From: Nitzschia sp. pyKryTriq1
Lineage: Eukaryota; Bacillariophyta; Bacillariophyceae; Bacillariales; Bacillariaceae
Length of the DNA: 64,000 bases
Direction: 5' to 3'
Assembly: GCA_956465555.1 (NCBI GenBank)
Contig: OY101116.1
Location: 558,001 to 622,000, forward strand
The number at the start of each line of letters is the position of its first letter. Within the stretch, counting starts at the first letter, position 1. Shown here in pieces: positions 52,050 to 61,604 of this stretch. Made by a program: the position numbers and the translations under genes. The notes under the pieces were generated by a model. That model was given only the letters and a program-made list of their open reading frames with translations. It was not told the DNA's origin and did no database searches.

Positions 52050-53725
52050 GGAGTCACAACAAGGGGGTTCTGTTCGGATCTTGCGATTAGAGGCGCACTA
52101 ATGAGTCTTTCCTCAGTATAACATTTATCATATATTCATTGGGTACTGTCGTTGTAGCACCTAGCTGCGAAGAGCTCTACTTCACTCTCTCATTCCATCG
52201 CTATGTGCTAGCAGGCAAGCAGGATACTACCGACGGTTGTAATAGTAGCACCCCTCTCGTTCTCCAACTACTCGCTACGACCGAGCACGCTGGACTTTTC
52301 TCTGTCCTCTTCCAGCCAAGCAAATAATGAGAGAGTGGCGACGACGACGGGTGGAAGATGGCGTCTACCAAATCAGCCCCCGGTGGACTGGACTATAACT
52401 ATCGGTACCTGGTACTGTACCGGTAGACCACCACGATATCATATCTAGTAGTACTACTAGTACTGTCAGAGCACTTTGAACGAGACCAACAACGACCTGT
52501 TGGTGCTAGTTCCCAGCATGGTACTGTAAAAGAATATTAAAAGACTCGTCCCTCTCTCGCTCGTACACCCCCCCCCCCGCCCCCAAACCCCCTTTTTCCA
52601 TGCATGCGCGCAAAAGCTTGTGGAGATGATGATTATTCTGTCTGTCTTGACTCTGTCGTAGTTCAATCGAGTCAATTAGGGGAACTATTTTTTGTTAAGT
52701 AAGCCACTCGCTCCAAAATTTGGGAGAAGATTCTTCATGCATTCGGATTTGAGACAGCCTTCTCACCGACCACCACCGACCAGCTGGTCAACACAATAAT
52801 TACGAACGTTTTCTAGTAGAGATGATGATTCTTCACTGCGGCAAGTTCTTTGTTCTGCGGGCACGCAGCGGAGCAGCGAAGCAGGGCGCGGCGGAACGGC
52901 TGTTCTTGGTTCTACCGGTACCGGTATGATATCATTACTACTTTACCAGGCAGCTAGCTACCGGTATGTACTCGTACAGTAGGGACGGAAATAAGGTGTA
53001 TGTATACAGCTCTGTTTAAAAATTATATTTGATTTGATTTAAGGAATATTTTTCTTACGTAAAATTTGTACTGAAAAACATAATTATGGTCTCATGTCGC
53101 ACCAAACTAGTAAGTACACTAAAATATTTAATATGATATCCCAATTCTTCTATCTCTCTGCTTGCCGCCCCCTGCCTTGTGCTTCTCGCCCACGCATGCA
53201 CCGACCTCATCTAATCGCCGCGGGGCGGCGTACAGTACCAGTACAAGTACGCGCGAGAGGCGGCGGCAGGAGGCGAGGCGCGAGAGGCGCGTCGGGAAAC
53301 TGTAGAAACTATGTAGTTAGAAACCGATGTTTTGCATGCATGTGTGGTGTCTTCTTATTTTTTCATCCCAAGTTGCCAAGGTAGGTCTATCCACCATGTT
53401 TGTTCCTAAAGTGGCTTCGTTGAGCAGCTGTTTCAGTTTGTTATTTCATCCAGACGTCCTGGCGCGTCAATGGATCCGAATTGACTCTTCAAGCATTTGA
53501 ATTTATGTCCCTCGCATCATCTCGCCGAAACTGGGTCGATCGAGAACCGTCTGTGTGTTCCGACGTTACCCTCCAACGCCTCTTCGCTTTCGTGGGATTG
53601 CACTCTGTGATGTATAATATGTGTATCACGCTGACTGTAATAAACACTAACCTTTTGCTTTCCTCTCTCCTCCATTTAGTTCGCCATTCCGCTTTCCAGC
53701 TTCGATTTATCAATAGTTACCCACC
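52050..53725. other. Long intergenic region (1.7 kb)
   Basis: No supported gene. It contains GTACC/ACCGGT clusters (52405-52430, 52910-52985), a poly-C tract (52566-52585), and two low-complexity ORFs at 53094-53384 and 53481-53795 that I do not accept. The latter overlaps the start of the MYB gene in another frame. The stretch from about 53400 is probably the MYB 5' UTR or promoter. Confidence 0.45.
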
Positions 53726-55308
53726 ATGTCCTCCCCTGCACCTGTCCCTGATCCAACTGCTACTTTGCCTTCGCCCCCACCCGTTCCTGAACTAACTGCC
53801 GTTGCGGCTGCGGCTGCGGTGGCTGCAAGCGCAGTGCCCGTCGGAGCTGCTCCGCCGCCGCAGGACACTTTGGCCAAGAGGGTTGCGGCTTCTGTTGCCA
53901 CTGTGGCACCGTCTCCAACATCTTCGTCTGCTGCGCCGACCAAGTCCAGCAAATCCAAGAAGAAAAAGTCCCAAGTGACTGTGACAATGGCGACCGCCGC
54001 CACTGCCCAGGCAAGTGATCACGGGGCACTAGGGGAAAACACGGGACGTTGGACTGGAGAGGAACATCGATTGTTCCTCCAGGGATTGGAACAACACGGT
54101 AAAGGGTGGAAGAAGATCGCCTCTCTCATCAAGTCGAGAACGGTTGTGCAGATTCGAACACATGCTCAGAAATACTTTCAAAAGCTCTCCAAGGCGAGAC
54201 AAAACGGGGAAGAAGGTGAAGTTTCGATGGAAGGCCGCGGTGGGCCCACTTCGGTGCCTTCTGTAACAACATCGGCTGCTCAATCGAGCAAACGCAGGCG
54301 GCAAACCTCCGGCACAAAACGCAAGGCCATTCAATCGGTGGTGTCTTCAGCACAGCGCCAGGGCAAGAAGATTGCTGCTGCCCAAGCAGCATCTGGGGTG
54401 ATCAAGCCGGTTCCTCCTCTGCCAGCGGTCGCTCCTGCACTCAGCCCCTATGTCTTGCCATCGCAACCGCTTGCTCCTGATGCTTCCTATAATCAACCAG
54501 GCATTCCATCCATCTCCACGGCGCAAGGATTGATTTCTGGTGCTGCTCTAGAGGATTCACTGTAAGTTCTCGTGATGATTTCGTCCTGGTATCATCCTGC
54601 ATCACAATCTCATATTGTTATATTTTCTCCTTCCCTCTCTATTACAGTTTCAGATTCCTCACACCTGCACCAGTTGCCCAAACAGAGCCACAAGTCAACC
54701 AAGTTGCCCGACAAGCTGGGGCAAATCCAATCACTGTTCCCACAGAATATCATGGATATGCTCCTGCTAGCGGCGGCGGCGATGTGTCTCCCACTGGTGT
54801 CCTCGACTTCGCGCTGTATCCATCGTGGACTGATGCCAAGGACACGCCGTCCTGGTACGCCAAAGGATCGGATGTGGATGCTCTGTTGGATGTGGCCGAC
54901 ACTCTTGACTGGCTCACTGATACCGGTGATCTAAACGAGGCGTATCATCCAGACAATCAAATTTTCGAGTCCGGCCCAGAAATCCCAGACCCATCGTGCG
55001 GCAAACCTGTTGGTACTCTGTCTCATACTCCGTCTGTCAACAACATGAGTATGAATACGCTCCCCCGCGTTGACTCCAACACTGGTGTCGTCGTGCCACC
55101 GTTGCCATCTCTCTTTGATGGTGCCACGGAAACCGAGGAGCCATCCACGAAGCTCAGTATGCAGCAGTTGGCCCCATCCACCAGTTCGGCGACTATTGAC
55201 GAGCATCTCCAGGTCTTTGATGACCACGACGATTTAGAGCATGATTTTGTTTCTTCCATGCTCGACAATACTGGAGAGAGTTCTGACAATCTTGCTGACC
55301 TTCAATAA
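53726..55308 (+). CDS. MYB1R / SHAQKYF-class transcription factor
   Basis: Exons 53726..54561 and 54648..55308 around an 86-bp GTAAGT...CAG intron (joined ...EDSLFRFLTPAP); 498 residues. One MYB repeat near residues 109-157: RWTGEEHRLFLQGLEQHGKG, WKKIASLIKSRTVVQIRTHA, then QKYFQKL. The W...W...V spacing and THAQKYF identify the single-repeat SHAQKYF class found in plants and stramenopiles, which binds GATAA/I-box-type DNA. The N-terminus is Ala/Pro/Ser-rich and a KKKK cluster precedes the MYB domain. The C-terminus is acidic (DDLEHDFVSSMLDNTGESSD), a possible activation domain. The target genes are unknown. Confidence 0.88.
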
Positions 55309-55667
55309 TCCTGGCGGTTGCGCGCACGGAAATAATTGATATCGAAATCAAGTACAAGTACCACTCACGAAGAGCAAGCCGAACGGCTTTTACGTTTACG
55401 TTTGTAAACTATTTTTACATAGCGCCATGAACCACAAGAATAGGATAAAAATGAGAAAAAATGAAAGATGGCGATTCCCGCGGGAAGATAACATACTGAG
55501 GAACCAAGGCAGCACGGCATAATAACTCAATAGAAGCTTTTGCTGCGTTATTGTTATTTTGATTTAGCACATTACACTGCATGATACTTCTCTTTGTAGC
55601 AATGCAAGCAGGGACCGATCGCTTTCAGCATGGTTTTCTCTCTCACAAAGTGACCTCTTGCCCTATG

Positions 55668-55685
55668 CACGAGGTAGTCGACAAG
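55668..55685 (+). repeat. Inverted repeat, left copy (partner at 56579-56596)
   Basis: GCACGAGGTAGTCGACAA is identical to the reverse complement of 56579-56596. Similar bases extend several positions beyond on both sides. Confidence 0.7.
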
Positions 55686-56293
55686 AATGTCTGGCGTTTT
55701 GCTCTACTACTACTAGTAGAGAGTAGTCTGTGACTATTAGAGTCTAGTTCTACTAGTTGTAGAGTCGAATGGAGCAGTCTTCCTCCCACCGTAGTACCAT
55801 ACTATACTCGTCATCATTCATAATAATATTATGATCTCCAGCAATACCGGGTAATCGTAGTACTGTAGAGAGAAAAGGGGGGGATGACGGACGACGCGAC
55901 AGAGCTATAGGGCAGGTACGTGGTGGTGGGCGCGGACGGTACAAGTGCTGTACAGTACCAGGTACGGTGTACTGTACCGGTACCATACCGGTACCGGTAT
56001 GTCAGATGGACAGGGGACGAGGACATTGTAGTGTTCGGTCCAGCCGGCTGGAAAACCATGACGACATCGGTGATCGTTGAGAAGGTCATTGTCGTTGTTG
56101 GAGGATTGGAGACTAAAATTGCGCTCTCAGCAAATATCAATCAAGTACAGCGGGTGTCGTAGATACCCTTAGGTAAATCCGTTTCGCTGAGTTGAGGAAA
56201 AGTTGTTGGGCTCATAACCTGTCGTGGTATTTTCAGTACCTATGCAATACTATAGTAAAGTAGAGGTGCGGTGAAAAGAGTGAGCTATTTTAG

Positions 56294-56294
<1 letters not shown>

Positions 56295-56324
<30 letters not shown>
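56295..56324. repeat. (TTG)10 microsatellite
   Basis: Ten uninterrupted TTG units followed by a degenerate GCCGTTG. Confidence 0.9.
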
Positions 56325-56578
56325 CCGTTGTTTTGGAATAGCTTCTCAATCTTTTGAATGTTTGTCGGCAATGCTGGATGATGAATCGAATTTGTGAGTC
56401 GTCTGTCTGTGGTGCGTAGATTCAGTTGACATTCATCTGGTCAACCATGTGAAAGTCATGCAAGACTAATATTTCGCCAAGTCAGCGCAATATCTTTTCT
56501 CAACAATTGATTTTGAAACAAGTAGTTCCAAAATAACAATTCATTTCTAGCTCATAATTTTCACTTTCAATCATTTTT

Positions 56579-56596
56579 GTCGACTACCTCGTGCAA
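56579..56596 (-). repeat. Inverted repeat, right copy (partner at 55668-55685)
   Basis: Reverse complement of 55668-55685. About 930 bp separate the two; no ORF lies between them. Confidence 0.7.
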
Positions 56597-57241
56597 AGGG
56601 CATAGGCCCTCTGGGGAGCGAAGAGTGGACGAAGTACAGACGAGTGTACGGTTGAGGGACAGACCAGAGCCGATAGCTATATAGAGTGGGGGGGACCGCC
56701 GGCGGGGGCGCGGGGGAGGGGGAACAACATCACACATCATCATTCATTGCAGGGTTCGCCATTCGCTTCGTCGCTCCGCAGCTATGATCGCGATGCGTGA
56801 GTTCAGTTCAAATTCTACCTGTGAATCTTCCTCAACGTTGGGTGTGCGGTGCGCAGCGAGAGGAGTCGTCCCATTACAGGTACCGGTACATAGTACCGGT
56901 ATGTTCAATGACCCTCGGGGGACGGATACTGTAAAACAAAACACACAACAAACTACCATACTCGTACAGCGGAGTTGTTGTTGTCAAGGTTGACGATTGA
57001 TTGCAATCGCTTTCCCTTTTTATTCTCAGGCGTCCTTCGCATTGTAGTGGGCCTGTTGACTGTTTCGTGAGAGAGAAATTGGGTATTGATTCATTCGATT
57101 TTACGGTTGAGAGGCTTCACGCAGAAACGAAAACGCCGCTGCTGGTATTCTTGCTTGCTTGACACTCTACGGTACTTGTGGGAGAGGTCACGATTGGTCT
57201 CGGTCTGCTTCCTTCCCTGTAAGCAAATTACATTGTGCATC

Positions 57242-60019
57242 ATGACCCCTGCTCATGATGAGGGCGAGCATAACAATTTTATGAAGGACGGGCACAGCTC
57301 CGCTCCCACTTTCGACTACCGAGCCAGCGGAGCGGGGTTTGATCACCGAATGAACGACGACGATCCTCTGAGTAGTTCGTACGGCGCCGACATGAACTAC
57401 GACGAAGAAGTGATGCACAAGTCCGCAAACGCGGGTGTCGGCTTTGAGGTGGGATACTTGCCACCCGATCAACGCCCTGGGCTCCCCGCGGAGCTGCTGA
57501 CTCATTTGGTGGATACGGAAATTGCCGATGATACCGAAGCGGCGGCAGCCCTGAGAGCGAATGCGAGTGTGAAGGTTGGCAAGGTCGGAAAGGTCGCCCG
57601 TAGTGTAGGTGTTCAGTCGGTCCGCAAAGTCGCCAAGCGGCTGACACTGAGAGGGCAGAGTGGAAACCGCCGTGGAAAACCTCCGCGTATTCCACCAGGA
57701 ATGACTGCCTCTCAATTTGCTGCGACTGCGGAAGATGCGATGCTGGCAGTGCAAGAAGCCGATGATATGTCCATGAATTCGGAAGAAATAGGTCTTTACC
57801 TTGAAGATCAGCAGGCTCACGATACCGGTGAGGACTCGCATCCAATTATGATCTCAGATGTCAACATGGCGGAACGTTTTGAGGGCGAGGGGTCCAAATC
57901 GAAACGCCTTCGACATTCGCATATGGAAGAGGGGGGTACCGGTAAGGATATTCCTGTCGAAGTTGTGGCAGCCACCATGGATGCTGGTCGGAAGCTCATG
58001 GGTGCGATCGATCCCCACAACATGCTTCAATTACAACGGTGGCGACGCAAGAACAAGAAGGGCAAAAGGGACAAGCGGAAATCGTACGTCAAGGGAAAAG
58101 TCATTGATGGACGACACGAGCTGTACACGTTGTCTATTGCTGTCATGCTGGGAGTGCGAACATCGATCGCGCGTACAAATACTATCATTGCATCTTCGGA
58201 TCGAAAGAAGGTTCTGACACCTCAAGACTTTATGGCGGAAGAGAAGTACGAATTTGCGCCCAAAGGGTCAGCTACGACGCCACCGCACAAGCTTTCACAC
58301 ACGTTCAAGTTCAAAGATTACGCCCCAGTCGCCTTTGCTTACTTGCGACGCATGTTTGGGGTAAACGAATTTGATTTCTTGCTATCCGTTTGCGGAAATG
58401 CAAACTTTATTGAATTCATCTCGAATGCAAAGAGTGGGCAGTTCTTTTTTTACTCAAGTGATGGAAAGTATATGATCAAGACCATGACCAACGCCGAATC
58501 AAAATTCCTTAGAAGAAGTGAGTAATCATGCTGCTGCGATCTTTCCTGGTTGTGCGGATAAAGATGAGAGTATATATGTACCGGTATGCATTTTCACACT
58601 GACTTGTTTCATTTTGTTGTTGCTTCACCAGTTCTTCCGCATTACTTCCGCCACTGTACGCAAAATCCGAATACACTCATCACCAAGTTTCTTGGGATGT
58701 ATCGTGTGAAGCTGTACCATCTTCGAAGGAATGTCAAATTCGTCATTATGAATTCGGTCTACTACACGGACAAGAGTTTGCAAGCTTTTTACGATCTCAA
58801 GGGTTCCGAGATTGGGCGCGCAGCCAAACCAGGACAAGACGTTTTGAAAGACAACGACCTGAGAGCAAAGCTCCCAGAGGAAGCCTTCAATTTCGAAACA
58901 CATGTCCAAGAGCGAGTTCGAGCCCAGGTGGCGTCCGATTGCCGCTTTCTGAGGCAAATGCAAATTATGGACTATTCAATGCTGATTGGTATTCACCACA
59001 TCCCCCCGCACAGTGATCACGATTCAAAGAAGAATATCGCAGAAACAGGATTCCGGATAAAGGAACGGCAACATTCGCATCAGTCACAGCAATCGGATCC
59101 GATGAGGAAGGCAGCTGCTCATGTTCATGAACAAGACAATAACGGAATGTTGGCGAATGGCTATCCCGCGGAGGCACCCACGGCAGAGGAGCAAAAGCGA
59201 CAAAAGTTGAATGATAGCCATGATCTGAGCAACGATCAGGGGGACTCTACCAGAAAGCTGATTTCTGATATCCGGGAATCGACATTCACCGGGAAGAATT
59301 TCGAGTTTGCTGGTTTGTTTGAAGAGGAAGACGACTGCAGTTACCTCGAAGGCTCTGAAGCCCACAAAAAGTACGAAAAGACAAAGCATGCTCACAAATT
59401 TGCAAAAGGTGTTTACGATGATATCGAATTGAAGAAGGAGCAAACAGTTGAGCAGATTTACTGGCCCTTCCACCGCTTCTTTGATATCAACGGTTACCGG
59501 CGAATGAAACCAAAACCATGTTTCCGCTGCAATACGGCCCCATGCACATGCGACGGCGACCAAAAGATCGTCCGCGCGTGGAAAATCCCAGACTTTGTCC
59601 CACCCTTGTCGGATCGTAAAGACGGTGGGATCATGATGGACACCACAGGACTGCAAATGCCGATGACAGTAAAAGGTCCACAAGGCGAGCATTTCTATGA
59701 GGGGAAGATTTATTTCATGGGAATTATTGATATTCTTCAGCAATACAATGCTCGAAAACGTGTGGAGACTTCTTATCGTCGAATGGAGAGCCGAAAGGGG
59801 CTCGAACCAAGTTGTGTAAGCCCTCACGACTACGCAGAGCGATTCATTCAGTTCTTCGATGAATATTCTGGCAGGGCAAGGCCGAAGACCGATCGTCACG
59901 ATGAGAATACTGCAGTCGAAGTTCGTTTGTCTCCAACAAGAAATGACGACAGTTCAAGGAACGTGGACATCGTGGTATCATCAGCCGCTAACAGTGCTCG
60001 CCATGGAGATCATCAATAG
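57242..60019 (+). CDS. Phosphatidylinositol-4-phosphate 5-kinase (PIPK family)
   Basis: Exons 57242..58517 and 58632..60019 with a 114-bp intron; the join gives FLRRILPHYFRHCTQNP, a conserved PIPK segment. 887 residues from ATG 57242, which I prefer to the in-frame ATG at 57086 because the sequence between looks like UTR. The N-terminal 250 residues are low complexity. The kinase core has HTFKFKDYAPVAFAYLRRMF, SGQFFFYSSDGKYMIKTM (ATP Lys), NTLITKFLGMYRVKL, YDLKGSEIGR, MDYSMLIGIH and YFMGIIDILQQYNARKRVET, with the I-I-D metal Asp. It ends near CVSPHDYAERFIQFFDEY. A long insert of over 200 residues between MLIGIH and YFMGIID carries CFRCNTAPCTCDGD, a four-Cys cluster. It makes PI(4,5)P2 at membranes. 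Confidence 0.87.
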
Positions 60020-60191
60020 TCGATTTTTACAATTTGGTGGGAATCAGCAAGAGATGATATAACTCTGTACGGTAGCGTGGATCTGTGAACATACAATACT
60101 CGTAGTACATCGTATTATTTAATGAACTTTTTTCTCTACTTCATGTCGTCGGCCAGGTAGCTTGCAAGTGATGGACAAACCTCTGCACACG

Positions 60192-61190
60192 CTAACGTTT
60201 GAGTAGGTCTATTTGTGAGTAATGATATCGTCTCTGGACATTCTCATACAGCGTGCTGTCCAAAGAAGACATCGCCAAGATTGTATCGACAGTGGAAGTG
60301 GTCACATTCTCTCTGCCAAAAGTTTCGCCGCTCTCCTGGGAAACCTTGAAGCGTTCGAAGACGAAGTCAGAAGGTAAATCCAAAAGATGCGCCAGAATCG
60401 GTAACGTTTCATCAGAAAGCCGTTCTGTAGTTCCTACCCAGTCGAAAAGACTCCACATATGTCGTTGTACGTCACTACATTCATCCGGTTGCAGCACAAT
60501 CTGCTTCGGCTTCTGGGCTCGCAGTGAAAGTTCACCTTGGAACAAGAACTGACATTGTGGGTTCCATAGCGAGAGCCGGAGAAAATTTTCTTCGGTGGCG
60601 TTACACCTCTCGAAGGTGGGATTCCGCTTCTGGACGTGGAAGAAACTGAAATGACTGAAGGAAAAGGCAAGTGGATCTCGTACTAGTGAAAAGAAAAATA
60701 TCGGGATCTTGTTGCGCTTCGCAATGTCCCGCCAACGCTGTAGTCGTTTCCTCATTCGATAAAATGAAGGGGCGTCGCTCGCGTGGATTTCAAAGAACAG
60801 GACGGTGTTGTTCTTTGTCCCGTGCAAGATGGCATCTTCAACTTTGGGTGCTTCGTTCAAATACACCGAGTAGTTGCGACCAAAGACGTAGTCAATGTGA
60901 TCTAGATTTTCGAGATTTCGCCTTATGGTCGTCCCTCCGGTTTTGGGGAGGTGTAGGAAAAATATGACGCCTCCTTTGTCAAATGATGGTAGGCTTCTTT
61001 CGGGATACGGGTATGGGATTGGTCCCAATACCATGTTCTGCGTTAACGAGCCCTCGGCATCGACAACAGAAAATTCATTGGCATTGTTAACCGAAATTTC
61101 GGTTTCCGCAACAGCTGCGCTGCCTACACAAAAATGAACTGAGAAGCTACCCAGCACAAGGAGTAGGCAATGGACAACATCTCGCTTCAT
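60192..61190 (-). CDS. Secretory-pathway sulfotransferase-like protein
   Basis: A single-exon, 332-residue protein. An N-terminal signal peptide or anchor (VVHCLLLVLGSFSVHFCVGS). FFLHLPKTGGTTIRRNL is the 5'-phosphosulfate loop (K-x-G-G-T-T). IFFFSLVRDPLAFSFSHFSF is the 3'-phosphate motif (R-D-P...S) of PAPS-dependent carbohydrate sulfotransferases of the HS2ST/uronyl type. WVGTTERLSDETLPILAHLL is also found in that group. The lumenal part has several Asn-X-Ser/Thr sites. It probably sulfates a polysaccharide or glycoprotein, of unknown identity. Confidence 0.75.
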   Translation of the reverse strand: MKRDVVHCLLLVLGSFSVHFCVGSAAVAETEISVNNANEFSVVDAEGSLTQNMVLGPIPYPYPERSLPSFDKGGVIFFLHLPKTGGTTIRRNLENLDHIDYVFGRNYSVYLNEAPKVEDAILHGTKNNTVLFFEIHASDAPSFYRMRKRLQRWRDIAKRNKIPIFFFSLVRDPLAFSFSHFSFFHVQKRNPTFERCNATEENFLRLSLWNPQCQFLFQGELSLRAQKPKQIVLQPDECSDVQRHMWSLFDWVGTTERLSDETLPILAHLLDLPSDFVFERFKVSQESGETFGRENVTTSTVDTILAMSSLDSTLYENVQRRYHYSQIDLLKR

Positions 61191-61604
61191 GACGTCTATG
61201 GCATGAGTTATCCATTTCGAAACAAGCTAACTGCAGTAACGATGCCCCTCTACAACTCGCATTACTTATGCCGGTACTCTTTTACTGCGTATTATTGTCC
61301 CTTGTCCCTACATCATTTCCAAGGCGGGTGACGGACGTGCTGCAGCGAGCAGAGGTCAAGGGAGTCGAGTCGTTCAGGGACTTCGTTCGTGCTAATATGC
61401 TATGTGCTATGACATCCGGAAAAAAACTACACGTTGGTTGCCAATCCCACTCAAAGATCTTACTTCTTGTCAAGAGATCTAGACAGAGGGGAGGAGGAGC
61501 CTCAGCTCCTTCGGTTTTCAATTCTGGGCGCATTCTTTAGCTACCCTCGTTTTTCCACCAGATGACAGTAAAAAAGCCTCAGACTCGCAGTAGTGTACCT
61601 GCCA
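61191..61604. other. Intergenic region
   Basis: No gene supported in 414 bp. It carries the sulfotransferase promoter and the 3' flank of the BRCT-like gene. Confidence 0.4.

Larger units (their letters stand above)
55309..57241. other. Long intergenic region (1.9 kb) with inverted repeats and microsatellite
   Basis: No supported gene. An 18-bp sequence (GCACGAGGTAGTCGACAA) at 55668-55685 recurs inverted at 56579-56596 with similar flanks (TGCCCT...). It also contains a (TTG)10 microsatellite (56295-56324), a G-rich tract at 56690-56720, and GTACC/ACCGGT clusters at 55940-56000 and 56880-56900. Confidence 0.5.

Noticed and set aside
53094-53795. Two ORFs upstream of the MYB gene
   Set aside because: Low complexity, no motifs; the second overlaps the MYB start in another frame.
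59084-59899. 271-aa minus-strand ORF
   Set aside because: Antisense to the PIP5K exon 2, whose frame is conserved.
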